A stretch of 64,000 nt of DNA from CAWGYQ01 sp963817395. GTDB taxonomy: Bacteria > Acidobacteriota > Vicinamibacteria > Vicinamibacterales > CAVPJW01. The position numbers and the translations under genes are program-made. This document shows positions 58,347 to 64,000 of this stretch, piece by piece. Where the stretch lies: NCBI GenBank assembly GCA_963817395.1, contig CAWFOC010000008.1:124001-188000 (forward strand). The letters are read 5' to 3'. The notes under the pieces are model-generated. The model did no database searches. It was not told where the DNA came from and saw only the letters and a list, made by a program, of their open reading frames with translations. Each line of letters begins with the position of its first letter. The first letter of the stretch is position 1.

Positions 58347-59495
58347 CTACGAGGGCAGCAGGCCGACGTTCAATGACTGCTCGATGGTTCTCAGGATGTC
58401 CACTTCATCGGGGCAGGCCAGTGTGACGGCGCTGCCCGCGAGCTCGGCCCGGCCGGTCCGACCCACCCGGTGGACGTAGGTTTCGACCGTCGCGGGGACG
58501 TCGTAGTTGATGACGTGGGCAATGCGTTCGATGTCGAGGCCGCGTGCGGCGATATCGGTGGCCACGAGAGCGGAGAAGCGGCCTGCACGGAATCCCTCGA
58601 CGGCGGCGGTCCGCTGGCCCTGGGTGAGGTCGGCGTGCAACGGCGCACACCGGATGCCCGCGGCCGACAGGCGGCGCGCAAGACGATCGGCGCCGCGCTT
58701 GGTGCGAACGAATACCAGCTTCGGGCCCGACGTTTTACGCAGGAATCCCGCGAGCCATGCCGGTTTCTCGTCTGCGGCGACCACGTGACCGACGTGTGTG
58801 ATGGTGGTGGCCAAGCCACTCTGACCCACCTGAATCATCCTGGGCGCGCGCATGATCTGCGAGGCGGAGTCCACCACATCGGCGGTCATCGTCGCAGAAA
58901 AGAGCAGGGTCTGCCGGCTGGAGGGCAACGCCGCGACGATGCGACGGACACTCGGCCAGAATCCCATGTCGAGCATGCGGTCCGCTTCATCGAGCACGAG
59001 CACCTCGAGACCGCTGAAGCGGTGCGCCTGGCTGTTCATGTGATCGAGCAGGCGACCCGGTGTCGCCACGACCACGTCGACCGGGGCGCGCAGGCCGCGC
59101 TCTTGCGCTGAGGCGCCGACACCGCCATAGACGGCGACCGCCGACAGGCCGGTATGGTACGCGAGCCCCTGAAAGTCCTCTTCGATCTGGACGGCCAGCT
59201 CGCGCGTCGGCGCCAGGATCAGCACACGAGTGGACCCGCGGCGGCCTTCGCCGCCTGCGAGCAGGCGCTCGATGATGGGAAGCAGAAACGCGGCCGTCTT
59301 GCCGGTGCCGGTCTGGGCGCAGCCGACGAGATCGCGGCCTTCGCTGACCGCCTGAAACACGGCGCTCTGAATCGGCGTCGTGCGGACGAATCCCAGATCG
59401 CCGAGCGCCCGGTTGACTCGTGGATCCAGCTTCAGACTGGCGAAATCGACGGGCGTGGCATCGTGCGGCGCCAGTTCGAACGGGGGCGTCCGCAT
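58347..59495 (-). CDS. DEAD-box ATP-dependent RNA helicase (RhlE-like)
   Basis: 382 residues from ATG 59495; an in-frame ATG at 59612 would add a low-complexity Arg/His/Ser leader with poor initiation, so the shorter start is favoured. All motifs are present: Q motif TTPIQ, motif I AQTGTGKT, Ia PTRELA, Ib TPGRLLDHM, II DEAD, III SATMT, IV LVFVRTKRGAD, V ATDIAARGLDI and VI HRVGRTGRAEL. It lacks the long basic tail of some RhlE members. It lies downstream of a small basic protein, a Tudor-like protein and an RRM protein on the same strand, suggesting a joint role in RNA structure at low temperature or in decay. Confidence 0.92.
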   Translation of the reverse strand: MRTPPFELAPHDATPVDFASLKLDPRVNRALGDLGFVRTTPIQSAVFQAVSEGRDLVGCAQTGTGKTAAFLLPIIERLLAGGEGRRGSTRVLILAPTRELAVQIEEDFQGLAYHTGLSAVAVYGGVGASAQERGLRAPVDVVVATPGRLLDHMNSQAHRFSGLEVLVLDEADRMLDMGFWPSVRRIVAALPSSRQTLLFSATMTADVVDSASQIMRAPRMIQVGQSGLATTITHVGHVVAADEKPAWLAGFLRKTSGPKLVFVRTKRGADRLARRLSAAGIRCAPLHADLTQGQRTAAVEGFRAGRFSALVATDIAARGLDIERIAHVINYDVPATVETYVHRVGRTGRAELAGSAVTLACPDEVDILRTIEQSLNVGLLPS

Positions 59496-59654
59496 GGGAC
59501 GAGATTGCGTGATCGTGCGTGGTGAATGCTGCCGGCGTCGGTGTGGTTGTGAGCGGCGCGAGCCGTGGGAACGGGGTTGAATATTATGTGTTGCCAAGAA
59601 AGTGTCGATCATCCCTGACGCGTGATGTTGATTGAGCAGCGATCGACGCGCGCG

Positions 59655-59864
59655 TCATTCTTCCGCGTCGTCCTGCCAGTCGGCTCGGGGTTGTGGCCCG
59701 AGCCTGATGTCGGCGATGTCTGGATCCTCGTCTGTGCTCCGGCGCGGCGTCGCATCGCGGCGGGCCTTGGCTTCGAGCCGGCGCGCCGTCTTCTGCTTTT
59801 GCCGCTCGACTCGAGCCTTTTCTCGTTCGCGCTTCAACAGCGTCGGTCGCGAGCGGTTGGCCAT
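59655..59864 (-). CDS. Small basic conserved hypothetical protein
   Basis: 69 residues, highly charged. ATG 59864 has a perfect AAGGAGG site 5 bases upstream. The sequence is Lys/Arg/Glu-rich (TLLKREREKARVERQKQKT, then ARRLEAKARRD) and ends in DPDIADIRLGPQPRADWQ, an ending often seen in small proteins next to RNA genes in this group. It is probably one long helix plus a short acidic tail. Function unknown; RNA or ribosome association is a guess from its charge and neighbours. Confidence 0.75.
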   Translation of the reverse strand: MANRSRPTLLKREREKARVERQKQKTARRLEAKARRDATPRRSTDEDPDIADIRLGPQPRADWQDDAEE

Positions 59865-59918
59865 GGGATCCTCCTTGCGCCTGCGCCACGTACGGGATCG
59901 GAGCGGGCGTCACAGTGC

Positions 59919-60143
59919 TTACGCCTGCGCAGTCGTCTTGCGCGTGCCCTTGCGCGCGGCTCGCCGGGGGCGGGAAGCCGGGGCTGGCTCGTCGGTCGCT
60001 TCGAGCGTGACCAGACTGGTCACGAACGTTCGCACGCCGTGCTGGTCGAAGTCGATAACCGTGTAGCGGTCGGTGACGTCGGTGATGGTTCCCGCGCCGT
60101 ACTGCGGCTGACTAACGCGGTCGCCCTTGCCGTAGGCGCGCAT
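59919..60143 (-). CDS. Small Tudor/CarD-like domain protein
   Basis: 74 residues from ATG 60143, with AGAGGAG 6 bases upstream. The sequence KGDRVSQPQYGAGTITDVTD and TVIDFDQHGVRTFV matches the small SH3/Tudor-type barrel of CarD and the UvrD/PcrA C-terminus (x-V-x-H/P-x-x-GxGTI, then I-x-F-x-x-x-G). A Lys/Arg/Ala-rich tail of 22 residues follows. It may bind RNA polymerase or nucleic acid. The 54-base gap to the small basic gene and the 77-base gap to the RRM gene fit an operon. Confidence 0.78.
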   Translation of the reverse strand: MRAYGKGDRVSQPQYGAGTITDVTDRYTVIDFDQHGVRTFVTSLVTLEATDEPAPASRPRRAARKGTRKTTAQA

Positions 60144-60220
60144 GACGGCTCCTCTGGATGCAGACGGGTCCGGCCGGCACAGCGCCGTCGGACCCGTCAA
60201 GTGTGTGGATGAGCCAGCCG

Positions 60221-60556
60221 CTACCAGCGCGGCTCGGAACGCCGATACCCGCCGCGCCCGCCGCCGCCGCCCGGGCGCCCGCCGCCGCCGCCAAACCCGC
60301 CGGAGGTCGGCTTCGGCCGTGCTTCGTTCACCGTGAGCGTCCGGCCTCCGAGCTGATACTCATTCAGATCGGTGGCGGCCTTCTGGGCCTCCTCGTCTGT
60401 GCTCATTTCGACGAAGGCGAACCCCCGCGCCCGGCCCGTGGCCATGTCACGCACGACGTTCACCGACTCGACCGCGCCGGATCGGCCGAAGAGTTCTTCC
60501 AGTTCGGCCTCGGTCGTCTGAAAGGGGAGGTTACCAACGTAGAGCTTGCGACCCAT
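60221..60556 (-). CDS. Glycine-rich RRM RNA-binding protein
   Basis: 111 residues from ATG 60556 (AGGAG 7 bases upstream). One RNA-recognition motif: RNP2 KLYVGNL (4-10) and RNP1 RGFAFVEM (44-51), with aromatic residues in the expected positions, then a Gly-rich tail (GGFGGGGGRPGGGGGRGG, about 87-104). Bacterial RRM proteins of this type bind single-stranded RNA and are often cold induced. It is first of a leftward unit of RRM, Tudor-like, small basic and DEAD-box genes. A long upstream leader after the promoter at 60746-60774 fits post-transcriptional control. Confidence 0.93.
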   Translation of the reverse strand: MGRKLYVGNLPFQTTEAELEELFGRSGAVESVNVVRDMATGRARGFAFVEMSTDEEAQKAATDLNEYQLGGRTLTVNEARPKPTSGGFGGGGGRPGGGGGRGGYRRSEPRW

Positions 60557-60868
60557 GTCTGACTCCTGCGCTCACTGCTTGAACGCGCCCCGCCTGTAGC
60601 TGCTGGCGACGGGTGATTTGAGGAAACTAGCCTTGAGCGGTTATCGCTCTGGCTCGACTATCACGTAAAGAGGAGCGAGTCAGCGGAAGGGCTCGATCGA
60701 CTCTGCGCGGGTAAGCGTGTGGGCTAGTCTTCCAAGACGAGAACTAGTATACGCCATTCCGGGCGCGGGACCAAGGGCAACTTGGCGAGCGATGTCCGGA
60801 GGGAGGGGTGTGCCCTTGCCACGCGGTGAGAAAGGCGGTTCCGTGCGGGTGATATGCTCGCCGTCATC
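60557..60868. other. Divergent intergenic region, 312 bases
   Basis: Lies between the RRM gene (leftward) and the deacetylase gene (rightward). On the minus strand it contains a sigma-70-like promoter at 60746-60774 and then a leader of about 180 bases, with a small hairpin (GAGCG-N5-CGCTC, 60635-60649). On the plus strand the last ~100 bases must hold the deacetylase promoter; I could not place it. No gene seen. Confidence 0.55.
60746..60774 (-). promoter_or_regulatory. Putative sigma-70 promoter of the RRM operon
   Basis: On the minus strand TTGGTC, a 17-base spacer, then TATACT. The -10 matches TATAAT at five of six positions and the -35 keeps TTG. Transcription would start about 60739, leaving a leader of about 180 bases before the RRM start codon. 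Confidence 0.5.
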
Positions 60869-61860
60869 ATGCGGCCTGCTGCCACATCCGCCGCCTTCGC
60901 CGCGCTCCTCGTTCTGCGGCCGCCTCGACCCTGGCCCAGCAACAGGCGCCAGCGCCATGGACGCTCGGTGAGCCTCAGATCCGTGAGGTCGTCGATCGGG
61001 TGCGCGCGGGTCGTGACCTCAGCCCGCGTGCATGGCCCGGCGGGGCGCGTGTGGCCGTGGGGCTCTCGTTCGACTTCGATAACGAAACGATCACGCTGCG
61101 GGACGGCGGTGATTCGGTCTCTCAATTGTCCCAGGGTGAATACGGCGCCCGCCGCGGTGTCGTGCGCGTGCTGGCGCTGCTCGAACGGCACGGGATCAAG
61201 GCGACCTTCTTCGTGCCGGCGGTCAGCGCGCTGCTGCACCCGGAAGCGATGAAGGCGATCGTGGCGGCCGGCCATGAGGTCGGCCTGCACGGGTGGATTC
61301 ACGAGCGCAATTCACAGCTCGACGAGCCAACCGAGCGAACCCTGTTGACGCGGGCCTTCGAGACGCTGACCCGCACCACCGGCCGCAGGCCGGTCGGCAT
61401 GCGGACGCCGTCGTGGGATTACAGCCGGTCGACCATCGCGATCGCGCGCGAGCTCGGTCTGCTGTACGACTCGAGCCTGATGTCCGACGACGCGCCGTAC
61501 GAAGTCGTGGCTGGCGGTACGCCGACCGGCATCGTGGAACTGCCGGTGGAGTGGATTCTCGACGACGCGCCGTATTTCACGATGGATCGCTTTACCAGCA
61601 TCCGGCCCACGATGAATCACGATGAGGTGCATGCCATCTGGAAGGGCGAGTTCGACCAGGCCTACGAAGAGCGCGGCCTGTTCATCCTGACGATGCACCC
61701 GCACATCGTTGGCCATCGCCATCGCATTGCCATGCTCGATCGGCTGATTCAGGAGATGAAATCGCAGCCCGGCGTCTGGTTCGCGACACATGAAGAAATC
61801 GCGCGGTTCGTACGCGAGCAGGCCGGACTCTCGGCGCCGGCGGTCACGCGAGTGCCCTAG
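60869..61860 (+). CDS. Exported polysaccharide deacetylase (NodB fold), frameshifted in the signal region
   Basis: About 330 residues. ATG 60869 opens a signal peptide (MRPAATSAAFAALLVL) that is one frame away from the mature part starting ASTLAQQQAPAPW; the shift lies near 60905-60918. The CE4 domain has SFDFDNETI (Asp pair, motif 1), HGWIHER (motif 2, HxxxH), RTPSWDYS (motif 3), and HPHIVGHRHR (His of motif 5). The family includes chitin, peptidoglycan and PuuE-type allantoinase enzymes; the FDFDNE form with HGWIHE is closest to the PuuE/HP0310-like group. Substrate open. Export suggests cell-wall or polysaccharide action. Confidence 0.87.
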
Positions 61861-61961
61861 CGCTTCAGGATGCGTCCACCTTGCCTGTGCCGCGTCCCGG
61901 GCGTAATCTTGAATAGACCTGAGACCCAGAGGCGTTTTCAGAGATCGCAGGAGAAGCCAGC

Positions 61962-62348
61962 ATGATCAGCACCAGTCGACGATACGCTCGAGGCGCGGTG
62001 GCAGTGTTGCTCGTTGCCCTTGCCGCCGGAGCTGCCGCGTGTGCGTCAAGAAGTGTCAATGACATCCTGGCTGATCCGTCGCGCTACCGCGATCGCGACG
62101 TCAGCGTGTCGGGCACCGTCGAAGAGAGCTTCTCCGTCGGCAATCGCGGCGCCTACCGTGTGAACGACGGCACGGGCCAGCTCTGGGTCGTGTCGGAGAG
62201 GGGCGTGCCGCGCAAGGGTGCGCGGGTCAAGGTGAATGGACGCGTGCGCGAGGGGTTCAATCTCAGCTCGTTCGGCGACCTTCTGAAGCTTCCCGCGGGC
62301 GTCGAGAGCGGGCTCGTGCTCGTCGAGAGCTCGCACACAGCCGAATAG
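61962..62348 (+). CDS. Small lipoprotein with OB-fold
   Basis: 128 residues from ATG 61962 (AGGAG upstream). Lipoprotein signal with lipobox LAAGAAAC (Cys about residue 27), then a single OB-type domain: DRDVSVSGTVEESFSVGNRG, YRVNDGTGQLWVVSE and RVKVNGRVREGF. Such small periplasmic OB-fold lipoproteins occur widely and may bind cell-wall or nucleic-acid oligomers; no specific role can be given. It is 101 bases after the deacetylase. Confidence 0.82.
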   Translation: MISTSRRYARGAVAVLLVALAAGAAACASRSVNDILADPSRYRDRDVSVSGTVEESFSVGNRGAYRVNDGTGQLWVVSERGVPRKGARVKVNGRVREGFNLSSFGDLLKLPAGVESGLVLVESSHTAE

Positions 62349-62366
62349 TTCCGTCCACTGAGCCGT

Positions 62367-62391
62367 CCGTCGACCGGCCCTCGGCCGACGG
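62367..62391 (+). terminator. Hairpin between lipoprotein and M23 genes
   Basis: CCGTCG and CGACGG enclose an inner GGCC-CTC-GGCC pairing, 19 bases after the lipoprotein stop. There is no T run, so it could be a weak terminator or a leader structure. Confidence 0.35.
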
Positions 62392-62410
62392 GAGTACGAT
62401 ACATACAGAT

Positions 62411-63304
62411 ATGCGGCCGTGTCGGTCGATTCTGTGGATGAGTGTGCTGGGACTCATCCCGGTCGCCCCAGTGTGGTCCGCCGGGCAAGCCACGACCGGG
62501 CTGCAAGTGCAACACTGGGCCAGGGCGCTCCAGCCGGGCGAAGTCGTCCGTGTCACCGTCCGCGCGAGCGAACCGATCCAGCAACTCGACGGCATCGCGT
62601 TCGAACGGCCGTTCGGGTTCTATCCCGTCGGTGACGGTCTGACCTGGGAGGCGCTGGTCGGCCTCGATCTGGAGGTGCCGAGCGGGTCGCACGTCCTCGA
62701 GATCCGCGGTGTGTCGTCCGGAGCCGCGCCCGTCACGGTGCGCCACGATCTGACGATCGTCGGCAAACGATTTGCGGTGAGACGCCTCAGCGTGCCCGAG
62801 TCGTTCTCCACGCCGTCTTCCGCCGTGCGCGAGCGCATCGAGCGAGAGGCGGAGCGGCTGGCGGCGCTCTTTGCCGCCGAGGAGCGTGCGCGGGCGTGGC
62901 ACGACGGGTTCATCACGCCGGTGCCGGGAGCCTCGACGAGCAGCTTCGGCCGGCGATCGATCGTCAACGGCCAGCCTGGCAGCCCGCATCGCGGCGCCGA
63001 CTTCCGTGCGCCGTTCGGCACTCCGGTGCTGGCCCCGAACGCCGGCCATGTCGTGCTTGCCGACGAGCTCTACCTCGCGGGCCGCACTGTCGTTCTGGAC
63101 CACGGGCTGGGGCTCTTCTCGCTCCTCGCCCACTTGTCGGCCATCAGCGTGAAGGAAGGTGACAGCGTCGAGCGCGGCGCGACCATCGGTCGGAGTGGCG
63201 CGACAGGCCGCGTGACAGGCCCGCACCTGCATTGGGCGGTCCGGTTGACGGGCGCCAGCATCGATCCGCTGGCGCTGATGGCGGCCACGCGGCGGACGCC
63301 GTGA
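62411..63304 (+). CDS. M23-family peptidoglycan endopeptidase, exported
   Basis: 297 residues from ATG 62411. Signal peptide (ILWMSVLGLIPVAPVWS), an Ig-like domain (about 30-120, VVRVTVRASEPIQQLDGIAF), a short coiled coil (RERIEREAERLAALFAAEE, 139-157), and the LytM domain with HRGADF (His193, Asp197), His241 in LLAHLS and HLHW (His272, His274). All zinc and catalytic residues are there, so it should cut peptide cross-links in peptidoglycan. Together with the deacetylase upstream it suggests envelope remodelling. Confidence 0.93.
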   Translation: MRPCRSILWMSVLGLIPVAPVWSAGQATTGLQVQHWARALQPGEVVRVTVRASEPIQQLDGIAFERPFGFYPVGDGLTWEALVGLDLEVPSGSHVLEIRGVSSGAAPVTVRHDLTIVGKRFAVRRLSVPESFSTPSSAVRERIEREAERLAALFAAEERARAWHDGFITPVPGASTSSFGRRSIVNGQPGSPHRGADFRAPFGTPVLAPNAGHVVLADELYLAGRTVVLDHGLGLFSLLAHLSAISVKEGDSVERGATIGRSGATGRVTGPHLHWAVRLTGASIDPLALMAATRRTP

Positions 63305-63316
63305 CAGTGACCCGTC

Positions 63317-63850
63317 CTACGAGTCTTCCGCCCTGTGCTTCTTGAGAACCGCGAGATGCTCCCGCACTTCGATGCGTGCGCGCACGAAGTCTCCGTGTTC
63401 GATCTGAAGCTCGCGGCTGATCCCGCGGATTTCGTTGTCTTCTGCGGTTCCCACCGAGTCGTCGGCGGCCGCGAGCGCAAAGAGGCAGCGCAGCAGGCCG
63501 AGACGCTGAGTGTGCGTGGTGTGGGAGGCGAACTCACGCGTCACGAGGTAGTTGTGCGTGCCGCCGAACCGCTTGACCTCGCCGAGCGCGAGCGCCACCA
63601 CAGCTGCGGCTTCGCCGGCCGAGAGCTCGCCCTCTTCCGCGACCAGCCGCTCCATCAGCCCGGCTTCCGCATCGGGGAGGTGCGTATCCGCGCGAGCGAC
63701 ACGGCCCAGCAAATAGGCGAATGCCGCGACGTAGCGGGCCCGTTCGTTCTCCAGGCTCTCGAGCAGCTGACAAACCGAGTCGAGCACCTCGGGATCGGCT
63801 GGCGATGGCTCCAGCCCGACCCAGCGCAACACGTCCCATCCTCGAGCCAT
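63317..63850 (-). CDS. TerB-like (tellurite-resistance-type) helical protein
   Basis: 177 residues from ATG 63850. All-helical, with a TerB/DjlA-like core: YVAAFAYLLGRVARADTHLP, EAGLMERLVAEEG and then LLRCLFALAAADDSVGTAED followed by NEIRGISRELQI. The acidic DTHLPDAE and DDSVGTAEDNE turns match the metal-binding loops of the family. Function unknown; related proteins are stress-associated. It converges with the M23 gene (12 bases between). Confidence 0.82.
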   Translation of the reverse strand: MARGWDVLRWVGLEPSPADPEVLDSVCQLLESLENERARYVAAFAYLLGRVARADTHLPDAEAGLMERLVAEEGELSAGEAAAVVALALGEVKRFGGTHNYLVTREFASHTTHTQRLGLLRCLFALAAADDSVGTAEDNEIRGISRELQIEHGDFVRARIEVREHLAVLKKHRAEDS

Positions 63851-63915
63851 GCTCCCGACTCTCTCAGATCACGCCGTGGGCCTGCAAGCCGCAGCCGGCT
63901 GAAAGACGGTCGCTC

Positions 63916-63945
63916 TTGACGGGTCGCTGCGGACTCATGTACAAA
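63916..63945 (+). promoter_or_regulatory. Putative sigma-70 promoter for a leaderless cysteine leader peptide
   Basis: TTGACG, an 18-base spacer, then TACAAA. The -35 has five of six consensus bases and the -10 four of six. The expected start of transcription (about 63951-63953) falls just before ATG 63954, so the first transcript would be leaderless or nearly so. Confidence 0.55.
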
Positions 63946-63953
63946 TAGGGCTG

Positions 63954-64000
63954 ATGTTCGCCGGGCTTTCGCGGGCCATTTGCTGCTGTTGTTGTTGTAC
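63954..64000 (+). CDS. Putative cysteine-attenuation leader peptide (partial, runs off the window)
   Basis: ATG 63954 opens a short frame MFAGLSRAICCCCCC and then leaves the window. Six consecutive cysteine codons (two TGC, four TGT) are far beyond chance. Similar tiny leaderless frames with Cys runs precede sulfur-assimilation operons in actinobacteria, where ribosomes that stall at low Cys-tRNA control the genes downstream. A good promoter lies just upstream. The downstream gene is outside the window, so the regulated target is unknown. Confidence 0.6.
   Translation, partial: MFAGLSRAICCCCCC

Noticed and set aside
1..64000. CRISPR arrays, insertion sequences, prophage genes, tRNA and rRNA genes
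   Set aside because: I looked for repeat-spacer patterns, transposase motifs, tRNA cloverleaf signals with CCA ends and conserved rRNA segments and saw none. A dedicated tRNA or repeat scan would be needed to exclude short or divergent ones.

Overview
This is a high-GC bacterial chromosomal segment, gene-dense, with no rRNA, tRNA, CRISPR array, transposase or phage gene that I could see. The gene content points to Acidobacteriota, most likely the Vicinamibacteria-type lineage. The signs are an Oar-like TonB receptor with an N-terminal carboxypeptidase-regulatory domain, an 820-residue duplicated FtsX/MacB-type permease without its ATPase, two serine/threonine kinases that continue into a membrane segment and TPR repeats, an ECF sigma factor translationally coupled to one of those kinases, and many secreted peptidases. 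This assignment is inference from family content, not from a marker gene.

Layout. 1-10.6 kb: end of an amidohydrolase, a Tat-exported sulfite-oxidase-like molybdoenzyme, a secreted TPR protein, a TonB receptor, a small membrane protein and a kinase-TPR sensor. 10.6-15.5 kb: a methionine-salvage operon (mtnB-mtnD-mtnC), a remnant of a second TonB receptor, then adk followed by a polyphosphate:AMP phosphotransferase. 15.5-22.4 kb: an AddB/AddA-type recombination helicase-nuclease pair. 22.5-27 kb: prolyl oligopeptidase and an ECF sigma / anti-sigma / secreted protein trio. 27-30.5 kb: an MTA/SAH-deaminase-like amidohydrolase carrying a C-terminal CYTH-like domain, a lone SagB-type dehydrogenase, and a small Lys/Ala-rich basic protein. 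30.6-34 kb: ECF sigma plus kinase-TPR. 34-45 kb: UPF0182 membrane protein, penicillin-acylase-type Ntn hydrolase, paired M16 peptidases, MATE exporter, M20 peptidase. 45-51.7 kb: HerA/DUF87-like ATPase, methyltransferase, DinB protein, aminotransferase plus archaeal-type ornithine cyclodeaminase. 51.7-58.2 kb: a probable copper locus (small Cys protein, multicopper oxidase, outer-membrane factor), a membrane-anchored methyltransferase and the permease. 58.3-60.6 kb: DEAD-box helicase, two small proteins and a glycine-rich RRM protein. 60.9-64 kb: polysaccharide deacetylase, OB-fold lipoprotein, M23 peptidase, TerB-like protein, and at the very edge a promoter followed by a start codon and a run of six cysteine codons, which looks like a cysteine-attenuation leader peptide.

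At least fourteen genes are interrupted by one-base frameshifts, with conserved protein sequence continuing in the neighbouring frame. The pattern is best explained by uncorrected indels in the assembly. Each such gene is annotated as one feature with the approximate shift positions. The most interesting signals are the cysteine leader at the right edge, the deaminase-CYTH fusion, the Pap-Adk pair, the lone SagB-type enzyme and the archaeal-type ornithine cyclodeaminase next to an aminotransferase.
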